A DNA stretch of 7,497 nucleotides from Patescibacteria group bacterium (lineage in GTDB: Bacteria; Patescibacteriota; Microgenomatia; UBA1400; MFAQ01). The DNA lies in contig JAHJQJ010000056.1 in the NCBI GenBank assembly GCA_018819325.1, positions 1 to 7,497 on the forward strand. Reading direction: 5' to 3'. A model generated the notes under the pieces. That model was not told the origin of the DNA and searched no databases. It saw nothing but the letters and a program-made list of their open reading frames with translations. Position numbers and translations under genes: made by a program. Shown one piece after another: positions 1 to 5,422 of the stretch. Each line of letters starts with the position of its first letter. The stretch's first letter is position 1.

Positions 1-98
1 AATACCAATTACCTGGAGAAGAGGTCAAAACAAAAACTCTACTTAAGATGGATGAAGAACAAAAACTACTCTATGACGTTATCCACAATCGTGCCTAA
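1..98 (+). CDS. 3' end of an unidentified protein (partial)
   Basis: The window opens inside a reading frame that ends at the TAA at 96-98. The visible 31 residues include LPGEEVKTKTLLKMDEEQ and finish VIHNRA. The stretch is charged and looks like a C-terminal helix. I do not recognise the family. It lies on the same strand as nusA but is separated from it by nearly 400 bases of repeats and a promoter, so it is probably not in the nusA operon. A chance open frame is possible because only 32 codons are visible, although the codon use looks genuine. Confidence 0.5.
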   Translation, partial: YQLPGEEVKTKTLLKMDEEQKLLYDVIHNRA

Positions 99-137
99 CT
101 TCTAAACTTCAAGGGTGTCCCATTGCGGAAGACAGGA

Positions 138-372
138 GATTCTTCGACTCCGTCCTCGACTTTCAGTCGGGACCTCGCTCAGAATGACACTCTCCCCATG
201 TCGTTCCCACCTCCCTCTTGTCATTCCCGCCTCCCCCATGTCATTCCCGCGCAGGCGGGAATCTATACAAATCAATGGATCCCGCATCAGGTGCGGGATG
301 ACGGAGGGGTGGGTGCGGGATGACGGAGGGAGGAAGATTCTGGAGTCCTCGCCGACTCGTCCCCAGAATGAC
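138..372. repeat. Cluster of nested palindromic and direct repeats (REP-like)
   Basis: This intergenic block is GC-rich compared with the genes around it. Two direct repeats starting GATTCT and ending CAGAATGAC lie at 138-188 and 336-372. Between them, copies of GTCATTCCC-type sequence run on the left arm (about 199, 230, 240) and the inverse GCGGGATGAC on the right arm (about 293-302 and 315-324), giving a large imperfect palindrome. At the centre are two perfect hairpins: ATTCCCGC (243-250) with GCGGGAAT (255-262), and ATCCCGCA (279-286) with TGCGGGAT (292-299). Dispersed repeats of this kind are common between genes in CPR and many other bacteria and resemble REP elements. Their mobilisation by a REP-associated transposase is only a possibility here. 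Frames through the block give peptides such as VIPAQAGI, which are familiar repeat translations and not proteins. Confidence 0.8.
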
Positions 373-407
373 GGAAAAAATAACGCCAAGTCCTGCAAGG
401 GTTTTAG

Positions 408-416
408 TGATATAAT
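408..416 (+). promoter_or_regulatory. Extended -10 promoter for the nusA operon
   Basis: TG at 408-409, one spacer base, and a perfect TATAAT at 411-416 form an extended -10 element. No good -35 box lies 16-18 bases upstream, which is acceptable for an extended -10 promoter. Transcription would start near 423, about 60 bases before the nusA ATG. A perfect 12-bp palindrome, ACCCTTAAGGGT at 417-428, overlaps the expected start point and could be an operator, but that is speculative. Confidence 0.6.
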
Positions 417-439
417 ACCCTTAAGGGTAAGAGTAATAA

Positions 440-460
440 GGGTGGCGAGGCCACCCTTTT
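440..460 (+). terminator. Intrinsic-terminator-like hairpin in the nusA leader (possible attenuator)
   Basis: GGGTGGC (440-446) and GCCACCC (450-456) form a perfect 7-bp stem with a 3-base loop, followed by TTTT (457-460) and an AT-rich run. The hairpin sits between the predicted promoter and the nusA start codon, so it should fold in the 5' leader. An upstream GGGT (425-428) could compete for the same ACCC. It may be an attenuator of the operon. Alternatively it is a leftover terminator for upstream transcription, in which case the real promoter would lie closer to nusA. Confidence 0.6.
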
Positions 461-481
461 AATTAAATAATATAAATAAAA

Positions 482-1696
482 ATGGACAATAATCAATTAA
501 CCGCCAGAACAGAGTTCGCCGCCGCTATTAATCAAATTGCTTCGGAAAGGGGTATCTCTCCTAAGATAATTTTAGATGCCATAAAGCAAGCTCTAGTGGC
601 CTCCTTTAAAAAAGACTTCCCCGCCTTAGCACTTGAAGTAGAAGAAGACGAAACAAAAGTTATTACAGCAGAGATAGACGAAGAAGAAGGTGAGTTTAAA
701 ATCTTCCAAGACGGCAAAGACATCACTCCCCCAGGATTTGGCAGAATTGCTGCCCAAACAGCTAAGCAAGTTATCTTGCAACAAATAAGAGAAGCAGAAA
801 AGACTTCAATTTTAGATGAATATCAAGAGAAACTTGGCGAGGTGATAAACGGTATGGTGCAAAGAATGGACGGCAGAGACGTGATTGTAGACATTGGTCG
901 TGGTCAGGGCGTAATGCCACCAGAAGAACAGGTTGGCAACGAGTACTACAAACTAAACTCTAGGGTTAGTGTTTTAATAAAAGAAATCGGCGAAACAATG
1001 AGAGGTGAGTCGGTAATAGTCTCCAGATCAGACCCTAAGTTGGTAAGGGGGCTTTTTGCTAGGGAAGTGCCAGAAGTGGGTGCGGGTAGTGTGATTATAA
1101 AAGCCATGGCCCGTGAAGCTGGTTCAAGAACCAAGGTTGCTGTGGAATCGACCCAAGACGGAGTTGACCCAGTAGGTTCTTGTGTTGGTCAAAAAGGAGT
1201 TCGGGTTCAAGCAGTAATAAACGAGTTAAACGGAGAAAAAATAGACATTATTCAGTATTCAGAAGATCAAGACAAATTTATTACCGCCGCTCTGGCTCCA
1301 GCTGATGGCCTTTCGATTAAAAAAGACAAAGATACAGACGAGTTTGTTGTTACGGTGCCTGACGACCAATTATCTTTGGCTATTGGTAGAGGAGGTCAAA
1401 ACGTTAAGCTAGCCGCTAAACTAACGGGTGTTAGACTAAAAATTATTTCAGATAAAACCGATCCGGGCATTACCGTTACCGGGGACGAAGAGTTTGAAAT
1501 AGATCAGTTGGGCCTACCCAAGAAAATAAGAAACCTGTTAGTGGAAGCCAAGATGATCAAGATAGAAGACATCTTGTTTAACCCAGACAAGCTAGATGAA
1601 ATAAAAGGTATTGGTCCTAAATCACTTAAAAAAATCAAGGAACAAGTGCTAGCTTACAAACCCCCGGCAAGAGAAGATGAAAAAACAAAAGAATGA
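482..1696 (+). CDS. nusA: Transcription termination/antitermination factor NusA
   Basis: NusA binds RNA polymerase and nascent RNA and modulates pausing, intrinsic termination and antitermination. The 404-residue protein shows the family order: an N-terminal polymerase-binding domain (about 1-112), an S1 RNA-binding domain (about 115-182, VIVDIGRGQGVMP inside), KH1 with its GxxG loop in VGQKG (235-239), KH2 with GRGG (302-305), and a C-terminal helix-hairpin-helix with GIGPK (376-380). It lacks the second acidic repeat seen in the roughly 495-residue E. coli protein, so it resembles shorter NusA forms with one extra HhH module. The ATG at 482 is preceded by an A/T-rich run with no Shine-Dalgarno sequence. 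The 3' end overlaps infB by 20 bases, which implies coupled translation. The TGA stop at this overlap argues for the standard code. Family identity is very secure. Confidence 0.97.
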   Translation: MDNNQLTARTEFAAAINQIASERGISPKIILDAIKQALVASFKKDFPALALEVEEDETKVITAEIDEEEGEFKIFQDGKDITPPGFGRIAAQTAKQVILQQIREAEKTSILDEYQEKLGEVINGMVQRMDGRDVIVDIGRGQGVMPPEEQVGNEYYKLNSRVSVLIKEIGETMRGESVIVSRSDPKLVRGLFAREVPEVGAGSVIIKAMAREAGSRTKVAVESTQDGVDPVGSCVGQKGVRVQAVINELNGEKIDIIQYSEDQDKFITAALAPADGLSIKKDKDTDEFVVTVPDDQLSLAIGRGGQNVKLAAKLTGVRLKIISDKTDPGITVTGDEEFEIDQLGLPKKIRNLLVEAKMIKIEDILFNPDKLDEIKGIGPKSLKKIKEQVLAYKPPAREDEKTKE

Positions 1697-3077
1697 AACT
1701 ACCAGGCCACCAATTGTAACAATCCTAGGTCATGTCGATCACGGGAAGACTTCTATTTTAGACAAAATTCGATCATCCAACCTTCAGGCCAAAGAAAGCG
1801 GTGGTATCACCCAAACAATCGGTGCTTATCAAATAATCCATCAGGGTAAAAAAATTACTTTTATTGACACGCCAGGCCACGAAGCTTTTGAGGCCATGCG
1901 TAGCCGAGGTGGTCAAATAGCCGATGTAGCTATTCTGGTTATAGCGGCCGACGACAGCGTTAAGCCACAAACCAAAGAATCAATTAAACACATAAAAAAA
2001 TCCAAGGTTCCCTACTTGGTAGCCATTAATAAAATAGATGCCCCGGGTGCAAATGTTGACAAGGTTAAAAAAGATCTAGGGGAAATGGGCGAATATCTAG
2101 AAGGTTTGGGGGGTGACGTACCCTTTGTAGAAGTTTCTGCCAAAACCGGAAAAGGATTAGATAAACTTCTAGAGTTAATTTTACTTCTAGCAGAGCTAGA
2201 GGAACTAAAGGATAGTTCTAAAAAATCTCCCCCACAGGGTGTAGTACTAGAGTCTCAACACCACCCACACATGGGTCCAATAGTCACCTTGCTTGTAAAA
2301 CAAGGAAAGTTTAACCTAAAAGATCCATTGTTCTTGGACACTACCCCAATAGGAAAAATAAGAACTATGAATCTGGGGACAGGAGAGTCGGTAAAAACAG
2401 CTCTGCCCTCTACTCCGATTCAAATTATTGGCTTTAAAAAAGCACCGTCTACGGGGGATATTATTTCTACCAAGCCATCAGACCTAGCCCAGATAAAGCA
2501 AAAAAACAAAGTCAAGATGAAACTAGACCCAGAAAAACCAAGTTTTGTTATTAAAGCCGCGGTCCAAGGCGGTCTAGAGGCGGTCTTAGACAAAATTAAG
2601 CCAAAAATAAACCTAGTTGCTAGCAGTGTTGGTTCAGTTTCTGGTTCAGATATAGAAACAGCCGCTATTAACAATGCTAAAATTCTTGGGTTTAACTCTA
2701 AAATGTCAGCCAGCGTTAAAAAACTAGCTGCTACAGAAAACGTTCTTTTTAAAAATTTCTCTATAATTTACCACCTTTTTGAGTACGTTGACGAATTGTT
2801 AGAACAAAAAAAAGCCCCACCTTTAGCAAAAGAAACTGGTCAAATAAAAATAAAAAAGATATTTAACATCAACGACAAAATTATTTTGGGTGGTGTAGTT
2901 CTAAAGGGGAAAGTTAGCCTGGGAGATAAAATTAACGGCTCAAGTATTATCTCCCTTCAGTCTGCAAAAGAAGATTTAAAGACTGTTAAAAAGGATCAGG
3001 AGTTTGGGCTTGTACTAAAGCCAAGCCTTGACATTAAAGAAGAAGAGGTTATAATAACCCATAACAACAATGTTTAA
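1677..3077 (+). CDS. infB: Translation initiation factor IF-2, minimal form
   Basis: IF-2 is the GTPase that brings initiator tRNA to the 30S subunit and promotes subunit joining. All G motifs are present: GHVDHGKT (18-25), the switch I region GGITQTIGAY (42-51), DTPGH (64-68), NKID (118-121) and SAK (154-156). Domain II (about 185-270), the C1 core (VQGGLEAVLDKI to about 350) and a C-terminal C2-like barrel (about 388-460) follow. At 466 residues it is far shorter than typical bacterial IF-2 (about 700-900) because the N-terminal region before the G domain is reduced to about 11 residues. The C2 domain is divergent: the usual AGC motif reads LGGVV (404-408), so the fMet-pocket cysteine is replaced, the second ECG motif reads EFG, and a strand-loop is about seven residues shorter. 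The start lies inside nusA. The stop overlaps the next gene by 8 bases. Confidence 0.96.
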   Translation: MKKQKNETTRPPIVTILGHVDHGKTSILDKIRSSNLQAKESGGITQTIGAYQIIHQGKKITFIDTPGHEAFEAMRSRGGQIADVAILVIAADDSVKPQTKESIKHIKKSKVPYLVAINKIDAPGANVDKVKKDLGEMGEYLEGLGGDVPFVEVSAKTGKGLDKLLELILLLAELEELKDSSKKSPPQGVVLESQHHPHMGPIVTLLVKQGKFNLKDPLFLDTTPIGKIRTMNLGTGESVKTALPSTPIQIIGFKKAPSTGDIISTKPSDLAQIKQKNKVKMKLDPEKPSFVIKAAVQGGLEAVLDKIKPKINLVASSVGSVSGSDIETAAINNAKILGFNSKMSASVKKLAATENVLFKNFSIIYHLFEYVDELLEQKKAPPLAKETGQIKIKKIFNINDKIILGGVVLKGKVSLGDKINGSSIISLQSAKEDLKTVKKDQEFGLVLKPSLDIKEEEVIITHNNNV

Positions 3078-3903
3078 CCAAGAAATAATTGACTCATTCC
3101 AAAAAGATCTAGACAAATCAAACTCTGTTTTGGTGCTTCTTCCCCCAGAACCAGATGAAATCTTGGTAAATTCTGGTTTGGGCCTTTACTTAAGTTTACA
3201 AAATCTTGGCAAAAAAACTCAAATAGGCTGTTCTAAACTGGATAACCCCGGCCCAATTAAAACAAGCATTGGTAATAAAAACCTAATAATAAATTTTCAG
3301 TTTAAAGAGAAAGACCTAGACAAAGTAGACTACGACGTAGACGAACAGGGAAACTTTCAATTGATGGTTAAGCCCAAAGACGGTTCGCCTCCCCCAGACT
3401 CTAAAAACATTAGCTACATCTACTCTGGTGCAAACGCCGATCTAGTTATTGTTCTGGGCATAAATTCATTGGAGGAACTGGGTAAACTATATTCAGATGA
3501 AAAAAAATTCTTAGACCAAGCTAACATTGTTAGTTTAAACAAAGACTCTAGACCTGGAAGTTTTGCTACCCACAACTTCCACACCAACTCCGCTACTTCT
3601 ATTGCAGAAGTCACTTCTTTTTTACTTCTTAAAACCAAAATCAAGCCAACAAGTGAAGCTGCTAACAACTTACTAAAAGAAATCTACTCTACTACCAACA
3701 ATTTAAGCACTCCAAGAGTTACCGCCGATACGTTTGAGGTAATTGCCTTTTTAATAAGAAATGGCGCTCGTCCTCCAGTAACCTCTACTTTTACTCCTCC
3801 CCCAGTTTTTGACCAACCGACACCGTTGAACCAAATTCCACCAGCACAGGTACCATCGGACTGGAAAAAACCTAAAATCTTCCGCTCGTCGCCCAGCAGA
3901 TAA
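3070..3903 (+). CDS. DHH-phosphoesterase-like protein with degenerate active site
   Basis: This 277-residue protein follows the fold pattern of NrnA-type DHH phosphoesterases (oligoribonuclease/pAp phosphatase) but lacks their metal-binding residues. LLPPEPDEI (23-31) stands where H-x-x-P-D-x-D-A is expected, and is followed by the usual GLYLSLQNLGKKT. ADLVIVLGI (123-131) replaces the strand ending in a catalytic Asp. SLNKDSRPGSF (155-165) sits at the DHH position. LLKEIYSTTNNL (201-212) replaces the GI-x-TDT motif. The SATSIAEV segment and the TADTFEVIAFLIRNGA helix match the family pattern. No DHHA1 substrate domain follows. Instead there is a Pro-rich tail (about 235-277). The ATG overlaps the infB stop, and nrnA often lies in nusA-infB operons elsewhere, which supports the assignment. 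It is probably a non-catalytic relative. The role is unknown. Its last 23 codons, stop and 8 following bases recur at 4825-4907. Confidence 0.7.
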   Translation: MFNQEIIDSFQKDLDKSNSVLVLLPPEPDEILVNSGLGLYLSLQNLGKKTQIGCSKLDNPGPIKTSIGNKNLIINFQFKEKDLDKVDYDVDEQGNFQLMVKPKDGSPPPDSKNISYIYSGANADLVIVLGINSLEELGKLYSDEKKFLDQANIVSLNKDSRPGSFATHNFHTNSATSIAEVTSFLLLKTKIKPTSEAANNLLKEIYSTTNNLSTPRVTADTFEVIAFLIRNGARPPVTSTFTPPPVFDQPTPLNQIPPAQVPSDWKKPKIFRSSPSR

Positions 3904-3914
3904 TCACCTTTGTC
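3832..3914 (+). repeat. 83-bp direct repeat, copy A (3' end of DHH-like gene)
   Basis: This segment covers the last 23 codons and stop of the DHH-like gene plus 8 following bases. It matches 4825-4907 at 78 of 83 positions with no gap. The five differences are TCG/TTA and AGC/GCC in two codons (two bases each) and one base after the stop. The sequences outside the repeat on the left are unrelated, so the left boundary is sharp. The copies lie 993 bp apart in the same orientation, as expected for attachment-like repeats made by integration into a gene's 3' end. Confidence 0.9.
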
Positions 3915-3936
3915 TATTCTTATTACATTATTGATG

Positions 3937-3945
3937 TGATATGAT
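3937..3945 (+). promoter_or_regulatory. Extended -10 promoter of the insert's small genes
   Basis: TG (3937-3938), one base, and TATGAT (3940-3945) resemble the extended -10 seen before nusA. No clear -35 box is visible. The expected transcription start, around 3951-3953, is only a few bases from the ATG at 3955, so the transcript would be leaderless or nearly so. This agrees with the lack of a Shine-Dalgarno sequence there. Confidence 0.45.
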
Positions 3946-3954
3946 AAATTAAAC

Positions 3955-4185
3955 ATGAGTTTCCAAATAACTTACGATAAGGCATTAACCAATAAAATTC
4001 TAAAAGCTTTTAACAAAAAGGCGAACAAGGATGATTGTCTTGTAGACATAGATAATAATGAAAAAGTGTTATCTAAAGATGGTGACGAAATACAAAAGGA
4101 CGAATTTGCTGGTGTAATTAAAGGGTCAGAAATCTTTTTGAGCTCTAACCTCGTTTCTTTAGTGAAGCAAACTTACCAAAACTGA
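3955..4185 (+). CDS. Small hypothetical protein, possibly first half of a frameshifted gene
   Basis: This 76-residue lysine- and aspartate-rich frame begins MSFQITYDKALTNKI and has no membrane segment or signal peptide. I do not recognise the family. Its end, LVSLVKQTYQN, looks abrupt. The +1 frame from 4166 continues smoothly with LTKTEAQELLGRIPQQ, so a single extra base near 4166-4172 could have split one gene of about 150 residues. Read that way, the junction LVSLVKQ-LTKTEAQELL makes a plausible continuous helix. An overlapping or closely spaced pair of separate small genes is the alternative. It is the first gene of the inserted segment and has a promoter directly upstream. Confidence 0.5.
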   Translation: MSFQITYDKALTNKILKAFNKKANKDDCLVDIDNNEKVLSKDGDEIQKDEFAGVIKGSEIFLSSNLVSLVKQTYQN

Positions 4186-4195
4186 AGCTCAAGAA

Positions 4196-4408
4196 TTGTT
4201 GGGGCGTATACCACAGCAAGTGCAAAAAGGAATTCCGGTCTTTGAAGATAAATACCAAGAAAAATTAAAGGACTATTCCAAAACTATCAAACAAAAGGAG
4301 AATGAGATACTTGTTAAATTTTTTGAAAATAAAATTCCTTCCAATGATTTAATCGCTTTAAAGTCATCAGTATATCTTTGCGATTTTTGTTCACAGCAAT
4401 ATGAATAA
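4196..4408 (+). CDS. Small hypothetical protein, possibly second half of a frameshifted gene
   Basis: The frame is open from 4166. The only start codons are TTG at 4196 and 4199, and neither has a good ribosome-binding site. The 70-residue product is mostly helical and charged (FEDKYQEKLKDYSKTIKQKE) and ends with CDFCSQQYE, which contains a CxxC pair. The poor start and the smooth continuation from the preceding frame make it more likely to be the C-terminal part of one gene broken by a 1-base shift than an independent gene. The family is not recognised. Its stop overlaps the next ATG by 8 bases, which suggests the downstream gene is translationally coupled to it. Confidence 0.45.
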   Translation: MLGRIPQQVQKGIPVFEDKYQEKLKDYSKTIKQKENEILVKFFENKIPSNDLIALKSSVYLCDFCSQQYE

Positions 4409-4619
4409 AGGGGATGTGCAGGAGGCGATTGCAAAAAAGGCCAACAAATTGACATCATATGGAATAAAAAAACTTAACATCCATGCCATAGGTAGAAGGA
4501 ATATCAATAAAATATTGAATGCTGTAGACAAACTTAGCTTGACTTTAAAATTTGACAAATACATCGAATCAGAGGGGGAAGTTATGGTAATAAAATTAAC
4601 TATTTTTGACACTTCTTAA
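4401..4619 (+). CDS. Small hypothetical protein
   Basis: This 72-residue frame starts with ATG inside the last codons of the previous frame, an arrangement typical of coupled genes. The product is basic in its first half (KKANKLTSYGIKKLNIHAIG) and looks beta-rich at the end (SEGEVMVIKLTIFDTS). I see no membrane segment and do not recognise the family. Size and pairing recall toxin-antitoxin or other two-gene modules, but nothing in the sequence shows such an activity. It is the last gene of the inserted segment. Confidence 0.5.
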   Translation: MNKGDVQEAIAKKANKLTSYGIKKLNIHAIGRRNINKILNAVDKLSLTLKFDKYIESEGEVMVIKLTIFDTS

Positions 4620-4649
4620 GCGTATCACATAACTTTTGTTATTCGGTCC

Positions 4650-4702
4650 TTGTCATTCCGATTGGAGTCTGAGATTCCTATCGAGGACGGAATAGAGGAA
4701 TC
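4650..4702. repeat. GTCATTCC-type dispersed repeat inside the insert
   Basis: The stretch starts TGTCATTCCGATTGG and contains GATTCCT (4673-4679) facing AGGAATC (4696-4702), a 7-bp inverted pair. It belongs to the same loose family as the repeats near 240 and 4905. The surrounding non-coding interval 4620-4824 otherwise holds only the promoter at 4768-4796 and AT-rich sequence. Confidence 0.5.
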
Positions 4703-4767
4703 GCTTTCAACAGTATAGACTATCAATAAAGGATATTTTGACCTTGAAACCAAATTTTAATATACAA

Positions 4768-4796
4768 TTGACAAATTAAAGTTTAGTTGATATTAT
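4768..4796 (+). promoter_or_regulatory. Strong sigma-70-type promoter facing out of the insert
   Basis: A perfect TTGACA (4768-4773), a 17-base spacer and TATTAT (4791-4796), with TG at 4788-4789 forming an extended -10, make this the best promoter in the window. Transcription would start near 4803 and run through repeat copy B towards the gene remnant, the RhuM fragment and possibly the DUF2130 gene. The AT-rich context raises the chance of a random match, but the full combination is unlikely by chance. Confidence 0.65.
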
Positions 4797-4824
4797 TTTA
4801 ATATAGTAAACTACATTTAAAAAG

Positions 4825-4907
4825 CAAATTCCACCAGCACAGGTACCATTAGACTGGAAAAAACCTAAAATCTTCCGCTCGTCGCCCGCCAGATAACCAC
4901 CTTTGTC
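4825..4907 (+). repeat. 83-bp direct repeat, copy B
   Basis: This copy matches the tail of the DHH-like gene (3832-3914) at 78 of 83 positions. It would still encode the tail in frame with two changes: VPSDW becomes VPLDW and SSPSR becomes SSPAR, followed by TAA. No upstream part of the gene is present, so it is a duplicated tail and not a gene. Both amino-acid changes involve two base changes each, which suggests the copies come from diverged alleles and not from a very recent duplication. Confidence 0.9.
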
Positions 4908-4941
4908 ATTCCGCGCTTGACACGGAATCTATATGGATTCC
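4905..4941. repeat. REP-like palindromic repeat after copy B
   Basis: GTCATTCCG followed by CGCTTGACACGGAATC forms a short hairpin from ATTCCG (4908-4913) and CGGAAT (4923-4928). An adjacent inverted pair, GGAATC (4924-4929) and GATTCC (4936-4941), shares an arm with it. It belongs to the GTCATTCC family seen upstream of nusA. Before the insertion this element probably lay just downstream of the DHH-like gene. Confidence 0.6.
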
Positions 4942-4943
4942 CT

Positions 4944-4973
4944 CCTCCCCGCTGTCCCCACTCAGCGGGGAGG
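4944..4973. repeat. GC-rich hairpin repeat, copy 1
   Basis: CCTCCCCGCTG (4944-4954) and CAGCGGGGAGG (4963-4973) form a perfect 11-bp stem with an 8-base loop, TCCCCACT. The first 29 bases recur identically and in the same orientation at 6911-6939. It is followed by A residues, not T residues, so it does not look like an intrinsic terminator for + strand genes. Confidence 0.8.
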
Positions 4974-4975
4974 AA

Positions 4976-5134
4976 AAACACATCAAACTAAATGATAAAA
5001 TTCACCAAGATAAAAATGTTTTTGATATTATGCAAAGCGTCGGAATCATACTGGCCATCAAAACAGGTAAAAAGGTAAATGAACTTCGAAAGGCCATTAA
5101 TGAGATAGTTGCAGATATTGAAGGAAGTAAATAG
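4976..5134 (+). pseudogene. 3' remnant of an unidentified gene upstream of the RhuM fragment
   Basis: The frame is open from the GC-rich hairpin to the TAG at 5132-5134 and encodes about 52 residues, including KIHQDKNVFDIMQSVGIILA and KTGKKVNELRKAINEIVADI. The only ATG (5030) is internal, so the 5' part appears to be lost, probably at the repeat boundary. Codon use and the helical pattern look coding. The stop lies one base before the RhuM ATG, so the two were once coupled. The family is not recognised. Confidence 0.45.
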
Positions 5135-5135
5135 T

Positions 5136-5333
5136 ATGAAAAACAGCAAACCAAATAATGAAATAATTATCTACGAAGGTCGTGGTGGGGAACCACGAAT
5201 TTCCGTTCGTGTTGAAGATGACACTGTTTGGCTAACTCAAGTACAGCTTGCTGAGCTTTTTGGAACAACAAAGGCGAATATTAGTATTCACATAAAAAAT
5301 ATATTTAATGAAGGTGAACTAGCGAAACGGTAA
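5136..5333 (+). pseudogene. RhuM-family protein, N-terminal fragment
   Basis: The first 62 or so residues fit the N-terminus of the virulence RhuM family, a DNA-binding-like protein often found near restriction-modification genes and mobile elements: KPNNEIIIYEG (5-15), EDDTVWLTQVQLAELFGTTK (27-46) and NISIHIKNIFNEGEL (48-62). The WLTQ-x-Q-(L/M)AELF stretch is the family signature and forms a helix-turn-helix-like region. Full-length members run to about 300 residues or more. This one stops at 65, just where SVVK-type sequence should follow, and nothing after the stop resembles the rest. The ATG at 5136 is chosen over an upstream TTG because GGAAG (5123-5127) is well placed before it. The protein is a truncated remnant, although a short DNA-binding product cannot be excluded. 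Confidence 0.7.
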
Positions 5334-5422
5334 CTTAATAAAAAAAGATTCAAGCTTACAGAGAAAAACTTTAATACCGCCAGTTTTCAAAATGTAGTAA
5401 GCTAGTATTACTAAATGAAAAT

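Larger units (their letters stand above)
3915..4824 (+). mobile_element. Putative 0.9-kb insert at the 3' end of the DHH-like gene
   Basis: The interval lies between the two 83-bp direct repeats. It has its own promoter 23 bases inside the left edge, a run of small same-strand reading frames, a GTCATTCC-type repeat, and an outward promoter 28 bases from the right edge. No integrase or transposase is encoded and I found no terminal inverted repeats, so it is either non-autonomous, a decayed remnant of a larger element, or the product of homologous recombination through the shared gene tail. The repeat duplication is seen directly. Mobility is inference. Confidence 0.5.

Noticed and set aside
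138..372. CRISPR array
   Set aside because: Repeat units differ in spacing and orientation, form nested palindromes, and have no regular unique spacers.
102..462. Open frames on both strands between the first gene and nusA
   Set aside because: They translate the palindromic repeats and give peptides such as VIPAQAGI and SFPRRRESI, which are typical false proteins from GTCATTCCC repeats.
4391..4612. Minus-strand hydrophobic 73-residue frame that could look like a membrane peptide
   Set aside because: It is antisense to the 4401-4619 frame, which has better context. The hydrophobicity comes from reading AT-rich, Lys/Asn-rich sequence backwards.
4944..4973. GC-rich hairpin as an intrinsic terminator
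   Set aside because: On the + strand it is followed by A residues, and on the - strand no T run follows the stem. The sequence also recurs at 6911 as a repeat.
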